A DNA stretch of 64,000 nucleotides from JASLBX01 sp036373915 (GCA_036373915.1 DASUUU010000073.1:41157-105156); one strand, 5' to 3'. Counted from the stretch's first letter, positions 30,070-38,935 are shown. The notes: generated from the letters alone by a model not told the origin. Numbers and translations are program-made.

Positions 30070-31647
30070 TCAGATGCCCGCCGGCGGCTCGTAGACGCCC
30101 CAGACCTCGCGGAGGGCGTCGCAGACCTCCCCGACCGTGGCGCGCGCCGCCAGCGCGTCGCGCATCGGGTCCAGAACGTTGTCCGAACCCGATGCGGCGT
30201 CTCGCAGCGCGTCGAGGGTGCGAGCCACCCGGTCCGCGTCGCGGTCGGCCCTCAGCTGTTCGAGCCGCTTGATTTGGGCCTCCACGATCGCCGGGTCGAC
30301 CCGCAGCGGCTCGTACGGCTCGTCCCCATCGTCGGTGTACTTGTTGACCCCGACGACCGTCCGGTTACCGCCGTCGATCTCGCGGGCGATCTGGTAGGCC
30401 GACTGCTCGATCTCGTTCTTCTGGAAGCCGCGCTCGATCGCGGCGACCGCACCGCCTGCGTCCTCGACCCGCTGCATGAGTTCCCAGACGGCGCCCTCCA
30501 TCTCGTCGGTTAACGATTCGACAACGTACGAGCCCGCGAACGGGTCGACCGTTTTCGTGACGTCCGTCTCATGTGCAAGCACCTGCTGGGTTCGCAGCGC
30601 GAGCCGGGCCGCCTTCTCGGTCGGCAGCGCGATCGCCTCGTCGTACGCGTTGGTGTGCAGCGACTGGGTACCGCCGAAAACCGCACCCAGCGCCTGAACG
30701 GCCACCCGGATCAGGTTGACCTCCGGCTGTTGCGCGGTGAGCTGCACACCAGCGGTCTGGGTGTGGAACCGCAGCATGTGCGACTTGGGATCCTTCGCCC
30801 CGAACTCATCGCGCATCAGGTGTGCCCAGATGCGGCGGGCGGCACGGAACTTGGCGACCTCCTCCAGCAGGGTCGTCCGCGCGACGAAGAAGAACGACAG
30901 CCGCGGCGCGAACTCGTCGACGCCCAGCCCTGCCGACAACGCCGCCCGGACGTACTCGCGGGCGTTGGCCAGCGTGAACGCCACCTCCTGTACGGGGGTG
31001 GCTCCGGCCTCGGCCATGTGGTAGCCCGAGATCGAGATGGTGTTCCACCGCGGCAGCTCGCGACGGCAATAGGCGAAGATGTCGCTTGTCAGGCGCAGCG
31101 ACGCGGCCGGCGGGTAGATGTAGGTGCCGCGGGCGATGTACTCCTTGAGCACGTCGTTCTGGACCGTGCCGGTGAGCGCGGCACCGGGGACGCCCTGTTC
31201 GGCACCCACCAGCTGGTAGAGCAACAGCAGCAGGGCGGCCGGCGCGTTGATCGTCATCGACGTCGATACCCGGTCCAGCGGGATACCGTCGAACAACACC
31301 CGCATGTCCTCGACCGAGTCGATCGCAACCCCAACCTTGCCCACCTCGCCGTGCGCCACGGGGGCGTCGGAGTCGTAGCCCATCTGGGTCGGCAGGTCGA
31401 ACGCGACAGAGAGCCCGCCAGTACCGGCCGCGACGAGCTGGTGGTACCGGCGGTTCGATTCGGTGGCCGTCCCGAAGCCCGCGTACTGGCGCATCGTCCA
31501 GGGCCGCCCGGTGTACATGTTCGAATAGACGCCACGCGTGTAGGGGAACTCGCCCGGCTCGCCGAGCTTGCTCGCCGGATCCCAGCCCGCGAGATCGCCC
31601 GGACCGTACACAGGACGGAACGGCAAACCGGACTCGGTCGATGTCAT
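30070..31647 (-). CDS. Methylmalonyl-CoA mutase-type large subunit (no B12 domain)
   Basis: 525 residues, the catalytic TIM barrel of acyl-CoA mutases. RPWTMRQYAGF carries the Tyr equivalent to Tyr89, EYIARGTYIYPP the Arg equivalent to Arg207, and ISISGYHMAEAG the His244 equivalent (P. shermanii numbering). Tyr plus Arg is the methylmalonyl-CoA pattern, against Phe/Gln in isobutyryl-CoA mutases. The cobalamin-binding domain (DxHxxG) is absent and the next gene is not one, so a separate B12-binding small subunit must come from elsewhere. It would rearrange (R)-methylmalonyl-CoA and succinyl-CoA or a close analogue. ATG 31647 has TACCGT 7 nt before it. Confidence 0.88.
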   Translation of the reverse strand: MTSTESGLPFRPVYGPGDLAGWDPASKLGEPGEFPYTRGVYSNMYTGRPWTMRQYAGFGTATESNRRYHQLVAAGTGGLSVAFDLPTQMGYDSDAPVAHGEVGKVGVAIDSVEDMRVLFDGIPLDRVSTSMTINAPAALLLLLYQLVGAEQGVPGAALTGTVQNDVLKEYIARGTYIYPPAASLRLTSDIFAYCRRELPRWNTISISGYHMAEAGATPVQEVAFTLANAREYVRAALSAGLGVDEFAPRLSFFFVARTTLLEEVAKFRAARRIWAHLMRDEFGAKDPKSHMLRFHTQTAGVQLTAQQPEVNLIRVAVQALGAVFGGTQSLHTNAYDEAIALPTEKAARLALRTQQVLAHETDVTKTVDPFAGSYVVESLTDEMEGAVWELMQRVEDAGGAVAAIERGFQKNEIEQSAYQIAREIDGGNRTVVGVNKYTDDGDEPYEPLRVDPAIVEAQIKRLEQLRADRDADRVARTLDALRDAASGSDNVLDPMRDALAARATVGEVCDALREVWGVYEPPAGI

Positions 31648-31654
31648 GCCAGCA

Positions 31655-31660
31655 ACGGTA
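31655..31660 (-). promoter_or_regulatory. -10 element (TACCGT) of the mutase gene, probably leaderless
   Basis: On the minus strand TACCGT fits TANNNT and ends 7 nt before the ATG. No ribosome-binding site is evident. Confidence 0.35.
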
Positions 31661-31718
31661 ACCCCCGACTTCCCGCGATCGCGTCGACTGGTCGAGGTAC
31701 CGGGCCCTTCAGGCCGGG

Positions 31719-32291
31719 TCAGGGCACCGGATGGACAGAGGTCTGCCCTGCCGCGCGCACCACGATGTACCGTTCGCCGCGCACGTGTCGCGCCTTCACC
31801 GGCAGGAAGTTCCGGCCCCGGGCGAGTGGACCTCGGTGAACATCGGTCTCGTGAGCGCGGTACATCAGGTCGAGTCGGTGCATCACCACGGCCGCCTCGG
31901 CCGCTCGGCGCATCATGACGACGATCCGTTGATAGGGAATCTCCAGGTGTGCGCCGCCGACCACTCGCGCGTCCCTGCTCGGCGACGTCAGCGCCTCCTC
32001 GACCTGCGCCACCAGCAGCGGTGTGATCGGGGCGAGACCCTGCACGAGTTGCAGTCGCGGGTTCCTGGCGCGCAACGCTCTGTACAGTTCGTCGCGCTGC
32101 GCCGGCTTTATCGCGCGCCCGACCGCCAGCACGTCAACGGTCATGCCGTCGATCTTGCGAGCCCTGTCGATGTCGGTTTCCTCACGGACGGACAGACCCA
32201 ACCCTGTCAAAGCGTCAGCGAGATGGTCCAGGACGCGGGCCCGCCTACCGACAAGCAGCACGCGACCGTCAAGGGAGAAGTCAGCCGTCAC
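31719..32291 (-). CDS. Unknown protein with a receiver-like alpha/beta N-terminal half
   Basis: 190 residues from a GTG preceded by GAAG at 8 nt; an ATG at 32342 would add 17 residues. I do not recognise the family. Residues 8-100 look like an alternating beta/alpha (Rossmann or pseudo-receiver) fold: RVLLVGRRARVLDHLADAL, then VDVLAVGRAI, then LQLVQGLAPITPLLV. There is no receiver Asp pocket, and the fold lacks a Gly-rich dinucleotide loop. The C-terminal third is basic and Arg/His-rich. Both the ends and the composition agree with a cytoplasmic protein. Transcribed alone or with the membrane-protein operon upstream. Confidence 0.6.
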   Translation of the reverse strand: MTADFSLDGRVLLVGRRARVLDHLADALTGLGLSVREETDIDRARKIDGMTVDVLAVGRAIKPAQRDELYRALRARNPRLQLVQGLAPITPLLVAQVEEALTSPSRDARVVGGAHLEIPYQRIVVMMRRAAEAAVVMHRLDLMYRAHETDVHRGPLARGRNFLPVKARHVRGERYIVVRAAGQTSVHPVP

Positions 32292-32384
32292 AAGACGATC
32301 TTCGATGCAACCCACCCAGTACTGCAGTGGTCGATCTCGCATGTTGAGACGGTCGGTGGATCATACGGAGCCGGCCCGGGCAGG

Positions 32385-32441
32385 TTGGTCACCTGATCAC
32401 CGAGTTGTCACCTATCGCCGAGTGGTCACCTGATCGCCGAC
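32385..32441. repeat. Three ~18-bp tandem repeats
   Basis: Three consecutive imperfect copies of (T)TGGTCACCTGATCGCCGAG occupy 32385-32404, 32405-32422 and 32423-32441. The last touches the stop codon of the following minus-strand gene. The copies are non-coding on either strand as far as I can tell. Possible protein-binding site or slippage product. Confidence 0.75.
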
Positions 32442-32866
32442 TAAGGCAGCAAGGCCGCAAGGACGACCAAGATCGGCACGGTGGCGGCCTGGACCTGGAG
32501 CCAGCGCCGTCCGGTCGGCGCCAGCGCCGCTGCCTCGGCTCGAGCACGGGCAGGGACGATCTCGGCGAGGCCGGCCAGCACGTGGACCGAGTGAAGGAGC
32601 GCGGCGACGGCCACGAACCACACCGTGAAGCCGATGTCACCGGACAGCAGCAGCAACACCGCCACCACACACACCGCCGCCGGCGCCGGCGATGCCGGGA
32701 AGGCCGCCACGACGACCGCGGCCACGGCGAGTGCGATGATCCCCAGCGGGTGCGGTCGGTGTCCGGCCCCCACGAGTGCGGCCAGCAGCAGCCCGGCGGA
32801 GCCGAGCCCGAGCAGAACCCGCACGTCACGCCCGGATACGACCCGACCGCCGGCAGTGGAGTTCAT
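32441..32866 (-). CDS. Small hydrophobic membrane protein of the MoxR/DUF58 operon
   Basis: 141 residues with four hydrophobic segments (about 17-33, 42-58, 62-76 and 79-98) and a fifth at the C-terminus. No family recognised. ATG 32866 has GGAGG 5 nt upstream and overlaps the DUF58 gene stop (ATGA), which excludes the longer reading to 33220. It is the last gene of the MoxR-DUF58 operon and probably a membrane partner. Confidence 0.75.
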   Translation of the reverse strand: MNSTAGGRVVSGRDVRVLLGLGSAGLLLAALVGAGHRPHPLGIIALAVAAVVVAAFPASPAPAAVCVVAVLLLLSGDIGFTVWFVAVAALLHSVHVLAGLAEIVPARARAEAAALAPTGRRWLQVQAATVPILVVLAALLP

Positions 32867-34173
32867 GCCGACCTCCGCAGGCGCTGCCGCCGCCGCATGA
32901 GCACTCCGATCAAGCCCGGGTCCCATCTGGTCACCAGCACGCCGCGCCGGGTGAGTGCAGCGAGCCGGTCCGCGCGCTCGGCCAGGACGAGCCGCGCAGC
33001 CGCCAGCTCGGCGCGATTCGTCGGCATTCTCAAGGCGCCGGGCAGAACGTCGATCGCGAGCACGTCGCGATGAGTCCTGGCCAGCGTCCCGACAAGTGGA
33101 TCTATCTGGTCGTCGATGTAGGGCGACAACACGACCACTGCCGCGCCCGGTGGTACCGAGCCTTCGTCGAACTTCCGGCGACGCAGCTGAGCGTCCGGGA
33201 CGATGCCGGCCAGGTGCCACCGGATCCGCATCAGCTGGCGTACCCCCGTGCCGGGCCGGACTCCCCGGTACGGCACGGCCAGGTCGACCAGGCCGACCCG
33301 GTCGCCGAGCCGAAGGTACGACGCGGCCAGCGTGGCCGCGGCATCGATGGCGACGCCGAGGCTGCCACCCTCGCCCACTCCGCTCGACCGGTCGTGCCAG
33401 CTCATCACGTCGGGAGTCAGGTCGTAGCGAGTATCGAGGCAGATCACGAGGTCGGCGTCGGCGTCAATCGCCGTGTGCCGCACGTGTAGGACACCTCTAC
33501 GCGCGCTCACCCGCCAGTCGACGCGCCTGACCCGGTCACCTGGCCGGAACTCCCTCACGTCGAGCAGCTCCGACCCATCGCCTGGACGGCGGGTCCGGTG
33601 TGCCCCGACCTGCCCGGCGGAGCGCGCGGGAAGCTCCGGGACGCCGACCGTTCGAGCGGGCGGCAGGGTACGCACCGGTGCCGTTTGCGCGATGACGACA
33701 GGCGTTGATAGGAGCCCGTCCGCCGTAGCGGCCCGGACACCGGCCGCTCCGTAGTCGCGTACGCCCCACCGCGACGTGTCGACCGTCACGGTCAACTGCT
33801 GGTCTGGTGGATCAGCCGCGAGTACCACGTACGGCGCGCTCGGTGGGCCAATGCCGTACGGCAGTCGAAGGACGACGATCTCCGCAGGGGCCAGTCCGCT
33901 GACGGAGATGACGGCGGTCGCCGAGCCGCCCACCTCCGCCAGGCGCGGCATCTCGACTCGCAGCCCAGGACTTGGCCGTTCCGACCGGCCGGCCAGCGCC
34001 AACGCCGTACCGACCGCCAGCGGAAGGACCACGAGAGCGATCGCCGGGCGGCCGAACACGAGGGTCATCCCCGCGGAGACGACGAAGAGAACAACGACTC
34101 GGCGCAACGCCCACGTGGGTTGCCACCCGGGGGCCGGCCGGACCGAGTTCTCCCCCTCGCCCGCGCGGGTCAT
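32863..34173 (-). CDS. DUF58-domain protein
   Basis: 436 residues. Two hydrophobic segments near the N-terminus (about 28-60) anchor it in the membrane. The DUF58 core is recognisable by REFRPGDRVRRVDWRVSARRG, about two thirds in from the anchor, followed by a vWA-like domain (VICLDTRYDL resembles the MIDAS strand). DUF58 proteins are usually encoded with MoxR ATPases, which are thought to act on vWA partners as chaperones. The start is fixed by the ATGA overlap with the MoxR gene. Confidence 0.88.
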   Translation of the reverse strand: MTRAGEGENSVRPAPGWQPTWALRRVVVLFVVSAGMTLVFGRPAIALVVLPLAVGTALALAGRSERPSPGLRVEMPRLAEVGGSATAVISVSGLAPAEIVVLRLPYGIGPPSAPYVVLAADPPDQQLTVTVDTSRWGVRDYGAAGVRAATADGLLSTPVVIAQTAPVRTLPPARTVGVPELPARSAGQVGAHRTRRPGDGSELLDVREFRPGDRVRRVDWRVSARRGVLHVRHTAIDADADLVICLDTRYDLTPDVMSWHDRSSGVGEGGSLGVAIDAAATLAASYLRLGDRVGLVDLAVPYRGVRPGTGVRQLMRIRWHLAGIVPDAQLRRRKFDEGSVPPGAAVVVLSPYIDDQIDPLVGTLARTHRDVLAIDVLPGALRMPTNRAELAAARLVLAERADRLAALTRRGVLVTRWDPGLIGVLMRRRQRLRRSA

Positions 34174-35171
34174 CCTGCCCCGCCCTGGGATGGGGTCGCA
34201 CCAGGTCCCGGTACGGTCTGGAGCAGTTCTTCGACGACCGCCTGCCCCGTCGTCCCGCTGGCCCACATCTCGGGCCGGAGCGTCAGCCGGTGGCCCAGGG
34301 CGGGTACCGCGCAAGCCTTGACGTCTTCGGGCAGCACGTAATACCGGCCGGACAGCACCGCCACCGCTCGGGCCACCAAGACCAACGCGAGCGACCCGCG
34401 CGGCGATGCACCCACCTCGACAGCCCGGTGTTCACGGGTCGCCCGCACCAGGTCGACGCAGTACCGGACGACGTCCGGTTCGAGATCGACCTGCTCGACA
34501 CCTGCCTGCAAGCGGCGGAGCGAGCGGGCGTCGATCACTGCCGGGACGGTGACCTCCTCTTGCCGCCGCTCGATGCGCCGCCGCAGCACCGAAGCCTCCT
34601 CGGCACCGTCCGGGTACCCGAAATGCAGGCGCAGCAGGAACCGGTCCAGCTGCGCCTCGGGGAGCGGGTAGGTGCCGTCGTACTCGATCGGATTGGCTGT
34701 CGCCAACACATGGAACGGCTCGGGTAGAGAATGGGTATGACCCTCGATGGTCACCTGCCGCTCTTGCATCGCCTCGAGGAACGCCGACTGGGTCTTCGGC
34801 GGAGTGCGGTTGATCTCGTCTACGAGCAGCAGGCCGGTGAAGATCGGCCCCGGATGGAACACGAACTCCTTGCGACCCTGGTCGTACACGTACGAGCCAG
34901 TGACGTCGGCGGGCAGCAGGTCGGGTGTGCACTGGATCCGCCGGAAATCCAGACCGACGGCCGCCGCCAGGCTGCGAGCCGCGAGCGTCTTGCCCAGCCC
35001 GGGCACGTCTTCGATAAGCACGTGACCGCCGGCGAGCATCGCGGCGAGCGCAAGGCGGATGGGCTCGCGTTGGCCGACAAGTGCCTGACCTACGGCCTCC
35101 ATGATCTTGTTGCCGGCGGTGCCGATCTCTTCGACGGTGGCCGCTGCCACGCCGGTTCCGGATTCGGTCAT
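34170..35171 (-). CDS. MoxR-family AAA+ ATPase
   Basis: 333 residues. AAA+ motifs: Walker A EDVPGLGKTLAAR (about residue 54), Walker B GLLLVDEINRTPPK, sensor 1 VLATANPIEYDGTYPLPEAQLDRF and the arginine/sensor 2 region ASPRGSLALVLVARA. MoxR proteins use ATP to remodel vWA/DUF58 partners in cell-envelope or metabolic complexes. Coupled by 4-bp overlaps to its neighbours on both sides. Confidence 0.95.
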   Translation of the reverse strand: MTESGTGVAAATVEEIGTAGNKIMEAVGQALVGQREPIRLALAAMLAGGHVLIEDVPGLGKTLAARSLAAAVGLDFRRIQCTPDLLPADVTGSYVYDQGRKEFVFHPGPIFTGLLLVDEINRTPPKTQSAFLEAMQERQVTIEGHTHSLPEPFHVLATANPIEYDGTYPLPEAQLDRFLLRLHFGYPDGAEEASVLRRRIERRQEEVTVPAVIDARSLRRLQAGVEQVDLEPDVVRYCVDLVRATREHRAVEVGASPRGSLALVLVARAVAVLSGRYYVLPEDVKACAVPALGHRLTLRPEMWASGTTGQAVVEELLQTVPGPGATPSQGGAG

Positions 35172-35677
35172 CGAGATCCTTCCTGTGGAGGCGGCGGACC
35201 GTCAGCCCATTCGTCCAGCCGGTCGAGCACGAGTTCGGTCAATGCGACGGGTGAACGCCCGACAAGGTCGGCTCTTGTCCCGTCGAGCAGGTCGTACACG
35301 TCAGGGGTGAGCAGCCGGCGAGCCACGGGATCGGACCAGCGGACGCCGTACCGGGCCAGCCTCGCTTCGGCAAGCTCGCGCAGCCTGGGTCGTGCCTTGC
35401 TCTGGAATACGTCGCGCGTGTTGCTGGTCTGGCTGAGCGCACCGCTCAGCCGCCGTACGTCGTACCAGGCGCCCATGCCGGGCTGCTCGGGCGGGGCAGG
35501 CCACACGACGGGCGGCGGATGGGCGGCGAGCCGGGGAACGGCGATAGCGGCGCAGACCAGTAGCCCGATCATCGTCGCGTCCGCCACAACCACCCCGAAC
35601 AACCAGCTGATCACCGCGGATCCGGCGCCGACCAGGGCCGGCACGCGCAGCGCGCGCAGCGGCGGGCGGCGGATCAT
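35168..35677 (-). CDS. Membrane-anchored accessory protein of the MoxR operon
   Basis: 169 residues. Two adjacent hydrophobic stretches near the N-terminus (about 12-50), then a soluble, charged C-terminal domain (YDVRRLSGALSQT and LLTPDVYDLLDGT). No family I can name. The ATG at 35677 overlaps the stop of the DUF4129 gene upstream and its own stop overlaps the MoxR start, so it belongs to the five-gene membrane operon. Confidence 0.8.
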   Translation of the reverse strand: MIRRPPLRALRVPALVGAGSAVISWLFGVVVADATMIGLLVCAAIAVPRLAAHPPPVVWPAPPEQPGMGAWYDVRRLSGALSQTSNTRDVFQSKARPRLRELAEARLARYGVRWSDPVARRLLTPDVYDLLDGTRADLVGRSPVALTELVLDRLDEWADGPPPPQEGSR

Positions 35678-36366
35678 GGCTGGTCCTTCGGAGCGGCGGC
35701 GTCCTGAGACAGGCTCGCCGAGATCGTCCGGAGGGCGGCCGCAGCGCTCGACGCCGCCTCGTCCAGGAGTGCTGCTCCACCGAACCGTGCTTCGTGGTAC
35801 AGCGAGAGCAAGCTCGCGAGCGCTTTCCGGTCGGCGTGATGATCGGCGAGCACGGTGGCGGTGAACTCGGTCGGAGTCTGCGGCGCTTCTCGCGGCGTGC
35901 CGGCCGACGCGGCCGCCTGCTCGAGGATGACCCAGCAGGCGATGACAGCATCGCTCGCTTCACCGGGACGGGCACCTTCTGCCTCGTACACTGCCAGCTC
36001 GGCGGCATCGCGCAGGGCCGCCACTGTGATCTCCGGGTTCGGGACGTGTGGTCCGCGTGCCGCCCGCTCCCGGCTCAGCAGCCACCGTACCGCCGCGACC
36101 ACGACCACGATCGTCATGACCACACCCGCGATGCCTACGGCCACCGTGTACAGCACGACCCCGACGGTGAACGGGTTGGCAGGCACTTCCTCGTCCTCGA
36201 GCTCCTCCTCGTCCGCCTCGAAAGTGGGTTCTGGGGAGGGCTCGGCGCTGCGCACATCGAACGGGATGATCGGGTCTCCCACCTGTACCGGGCCGGCAAC
36301 GGCGGCGATCACCGCAACGAGGGCCACCACACCCACTGCGATGAGCGGAGCCAGTCGCCGTGCCAT
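35674..36366 (-). CDS. DUF4129-domain membrane protein
   Basis: 230 residues. An N-terminal signal-anchor helix (7-27) is followed by an acidic Glu/Asp-rich extracellular stretch (about 45-62) and a second membrane helix (about 68-95). A cytoplasmic C-terminal helical domain resembles DUF4129: AVYEAEGARPGEASDAVIACWVILE split by short turns, then TPTEFTATVL and LYHEARFGG. DUF4129 often sits at the C-terminus of transglutaminase-like membrane proteins in MoxR/DUF58 loci; here it stands alone and no transglutaminase gene is present. First gene of the operon. Confidence 0.85.
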   Translation of the reverse strand: MARRLAPLIAVGVVALVAVIAAVAGPVQVGDPIIPFDVRSAEPSPEPTFEADEEELEDEEVPANPFTVGVVLYTVAVGIAGVVMTIVVVVAAVRWLLSRERAARGPHVPNPEITVAALRDAAELAVYEAEGARPGEASDAVIACWVILEQAAASAGTPREAPQTPTEFTATVLADHHADRKALASLLSLYHEARFGGAALLDEAASSAAAALRTISASLSQDAAAPKDQP

Positions 36367-36470
36367 GGACCGATCGTCACACAGCGCACCGGGGACCAGT
36401 AGCGGACGGCAACCGGATCGTTACCCGCACTCGTTGGTAGCACTGCATGTCCTAAGGTGCCGCCCGCGAG

Positions 36471-36557
36471 CCACACCAAGCCTCCACGGTGTCGCTGGCG
36501 AGCCGCACCGTGGAACCTCGGTGCGACCGGAAACTGCACCGTGGAACTTGGCGCGCG
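36471..36557. repeat. Cluster of ~21-bp repeats (two direct, one inverted)
   Basis: GCACCGTGGAACCTCGGTGCG (36505-36525) recurs as a near copy at 36536-36557. A third, more diverged copy lies in reverse orientation at 36471-36495. They fill the 222-bp gap between pcrA and the DUF4129 operon, can pair into hairpins, and the first copy ends about 60 bp before the pcrA stop. Function unknown: terminator-like structure or regulatory site. Confidence 0.6.
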
Positions 36558-36588
36558 GACGTACTTCACACTGACGTGGTGTGGACGC

Positions 36589-38919
36589 TTAGAGCTTCTC
36601 CACCGGTGCGTAGCGGAGCAGTAACGTCTTCAGCCCGTCGTCCCCGAAGTCGACGGTGGCCTGCGCGTGCTCACCCACTCCGGACGTCGCGACGACAGTG
36701 CCCAGCCCGAACGTGTCGTGTGTGACGCGATCTCCGGCGGACAGCACCGGCACCGGCCGGCTCGGTCTGGTCCCCCTGCTCGATGCCGCCCGCTGGGTGG
36801 CAGGCGCCGATGGCCGGTGCCAGCGGGTCTGGTCCTCCTCGGTGCGCCGCCAGTCGACGAGCCGGTCGGGAATCTCGGTGAGGAACCGGGACGCCGGGTT
36901 GTGGCTCGGAGCCCCCCATGCGCTGCGGACCAGTGCCCGCGACAGGTAGAGGCGCTGCCGCGACCGGGTGATGCCGACGTACGCCAGCCGCCGCTCCTCC
37001 TCGAGCTCGCGAGGTTCGTAGAGCGATCGCTGATGGGGGAAGACACCGTCTTCCATGCCGGTGAGGAACACCACCGGGAACTCCAGACCCTTCGCGGTGT
37101 GCAGAGTCATCAGCGTGACCATGCCGCCGTGATCTTCGCCTTCCGGGATCTCGTCGGCGTCGGCGACAAGGCTGACCCGTTCGAGAAAGCCGGTGAGTGT
37201 GCCCTCACCGTCGGACGCTTCGTACTCCCCGGCCACCGCGATGAGCTCGCGGAGATTGTCGATGCGGGTTTCGTCCTGCGGGTCGTCGGAGTCGGACAGC
37301 TCATCGAGGTATCCGGTCTTGTCCAGCACGGCCTCGAGGATGCCGGCCGGACCGACACCGTCGGCGACAAGTGCCCGCAACTCGTCGATCAACGTGACGA
37401 ACGATTCGATCGACCGTAGCGACCGGGTGGCGATGCCGGGAGCATCGGCCGCACGCCGGAGTGCCTGCCAGAACGTAACGCCCTCACGTTGCGCCAGCGC
37501 CTCAACCGCGCTCTCGGCCCGGTCACCAATGCCGCGCCGCGGCGTGTTGAGGATGCGCCGCAGGGACACCGTGTCATCGGGGTTGGCCAGAGTTCGCAGG
37601 TAGGCGAGCCCGTCGCGCACCTCACGCCGCTCGTAGAACCGGACCCCGCCTACCACCCGGTAGGGCAGCCCGAACCGGATGAAGACCTCCTCCAGAACGC
37701 GAGACTGTGCGTTCGTGCGGTAGAAGACCGCCACGTCGCCGGGTTTGGCATCGCCGTCGTCGCCGAGCTTGTCGATCTCTTCGGCGACGAACTGCGCCTC
37801 AGCGTGCTCGTTGTCGGCAACGTACCCGACGATGGGAGAACCGTCGCCGGCGTCGGTCCAGAGCCGCTTGGGTTTGCGCTCCGGGTTCTTCGAGATGACC
37901 GAATTGGCCGCGGCGAGGATGGTCTGAGTCGACCGGTAGTTCTGTTCGAGCAGGACGACTCTGGCGTCCGGATAGTCCTTCTCGAACTGCAAGATGTTGC
38001 GGATGGTCGCACCCCGGAACGCGTAGATCGACTGGTCGGCGTCACCAACGACACACAGCTCGGCCGGCTCGACGATCGGGTCGGCGGAGCCGACTGCGTC
38101 GCCGTCGACCGTGCGCTTCGGCTTCGTGCCCACCAGTTCACGGACCAGGACGTACTGGGCATGGTTCGTGTCTTGATACTCGTCGACGAGCACGTGCCGG
38201 AACCGCCGCCGGTAGTGCTCAGCGGCGTCCGGGAACGCCTGGAGCAGATGGACCGTCATCATGATCAGGTCGTCGAAGTCCATCGCGTTGGCCTCGGTGA
38301 GCCGCTTCTGGTACAGCTCGTAGGCCTCGGCCACCATCTTCTGGTGGTGGTTCTCGGCCCGGGCCAGCGCGGTCTCGTAGTCGATCAGCTCGTTCTTGAA
38401 GTTGCTGACCTGGTGGCTGAACTGGCGCGGCTGGTACCGGCGTGGGTCGAGGTCGAGTTCGCGGCACACCAGCGTCATCAGCCGCTGCGAGTCGGCCTGG
38501 TCGTAGATGGAGAACGACGAGGTGAACCCGAACCGCTTGGCCTCCCTGCGCAGAATGCGCACACACGCCGAGTGGAACGTCGAGACCCACATGATGTTGG
38601 CGCGCCTGCCCACCAGTTGTGCGACCCGCGCCTTCATCTCGCCGGCCGCCTTGTTGGTGAAGGTGATGGCCAGGATCGACCCTGGATGGACGTCACGCTC
38701 GGCCAGCAGGTACGCGATGCGCCTGGTGAGCACTCTGGTCTTGCCCGACCCCGCGCCGGCCACGATGAGCAGCGGCGAGCCTGTGTGGGTCACTGCCTCG
38801 CGCTGCGGTGGGTTGAGCCCCTCGAGGATGGTTTCGGGGTCGGTGCGGCGCCGCTCGCCACCGCCCTGGTCAGAGGCGCTGGAAGAGGAAAGCTGCAGGT
38901 CGTTGAACAGAGCGCTCAT
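36589..38919 (-). CDS. pcrA: ATP-dependent DNA helicase PcrA/UvrD
   Basis: 776 residues, superfamily 1A helicase. Q-motif LNPPQREAV, Walker A VAGAGSGKTRVL, motif Ia AITFTNKAAGEM, motif II VDEYQDTN, motif III VVGDADQSIYAFRGA, motif V TLMTLHTAKGLEF and motif VI ERRLAYVGITRSRQ are all present. The C-terminus carries the Tudor-like RNA-polymerase-contact domain (GDRVTHDTFGLGTV). It unwinds DNA in repair and replication-transcription conflicts. ATG 38919 is chosen because TAGACT sits 10 nt upstream and homologues start at MSALFNDLQ. Confidence 0.97.
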   Translation of the reverse strand: MSALFNDLQLSSSSASDQGGGERRRTDPETILEGLNPPQREAVTHTGSPLLIVAGAGSGKTRVLTRRIAYLLAERDVHPGSILAITFTNKAAGEMKARVAQLVGRRANIMWVSTFHSACVRILRREAKRFGFTSSFSIYDQADSQRLMTLVCRELDLDPRRYQPRQFSHQVSNFKNELIDYETALARAENHHQKMVAEAYELYQKRLTEANAMDFDDLIMMTVHLLQAFPDAAEHYRRRFRHVLVDEYQDTNHAQYVLVRELVGTKPKRTVDGDAVGSADPIVEPAELCVVGDADQSIYAFRGATIRNILQFEKDYPDARVVLLEQNYRSTQTILAAANSVISKNPERKPKRLWTDAGDGSPIVGYVADNEHAEAQFVAEEIDKLGDDGDAKPGDVAVFYRTNAQSRVLEEVFIRFGLPYRVVGGVRFYERREVRDGLAYLRTLANPDDTVSLRRILNTPRRGIGDRAESAVEALAQREGVTFWQALRRAADAPGIATRSLRSIESFVTLIDELRALVADGVGPAGILEAVLDKTGYLDELSDSDDPQDETRIDNLRELIAVAGEYEASDGEGTLTGFLERVSLVADADEIPEGEDHGGMVTLMTLHTAKGLEFPVVFLTGMEDGVFPHQRSLYEPRELEEERRLAYVGITRSRQRLYLSRALVRSAWGAPSHNPASRFLTEIPDRLVDWRRTEEDQTRWHRPSAPATQRAASSRGTRPSRPVPVLSAGDRVTHDTFGLGTVVATSGVGEHAQATVDFGDDGLKTLLLRYAPVEKL

Positions 38920-38929
38920 CGTGCCAATG

Positions 38930-38935
38930 AGTCTA
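38930..38935 (-). promoter_or_regulatory. -10 element (TAGACT) of pcrA
   Basis: Minus-strand TAGACT fits TANNNT and ends 10 nt before the ATG, so the leader would be only a few bases or absent. No ribosome-binding site is visible. Confidence 0.35.

Noticed and set aside
31699..31718. GC-rich run CCGGGCCCTTCAGGCCGGG as a terminator after the unknown gene
   Set aside because: Only a short imperfect stem can form, with a mismatch; not better than chance in high-GC DNA.
33221..34314. Open frames overlapping the DUF58 and MoxR genes in other frames
   Set aside because: Arg/Pro/Gly-rich translations without recognisable motifs; real genes are defined by domain motifs and 4-bp overlaps.
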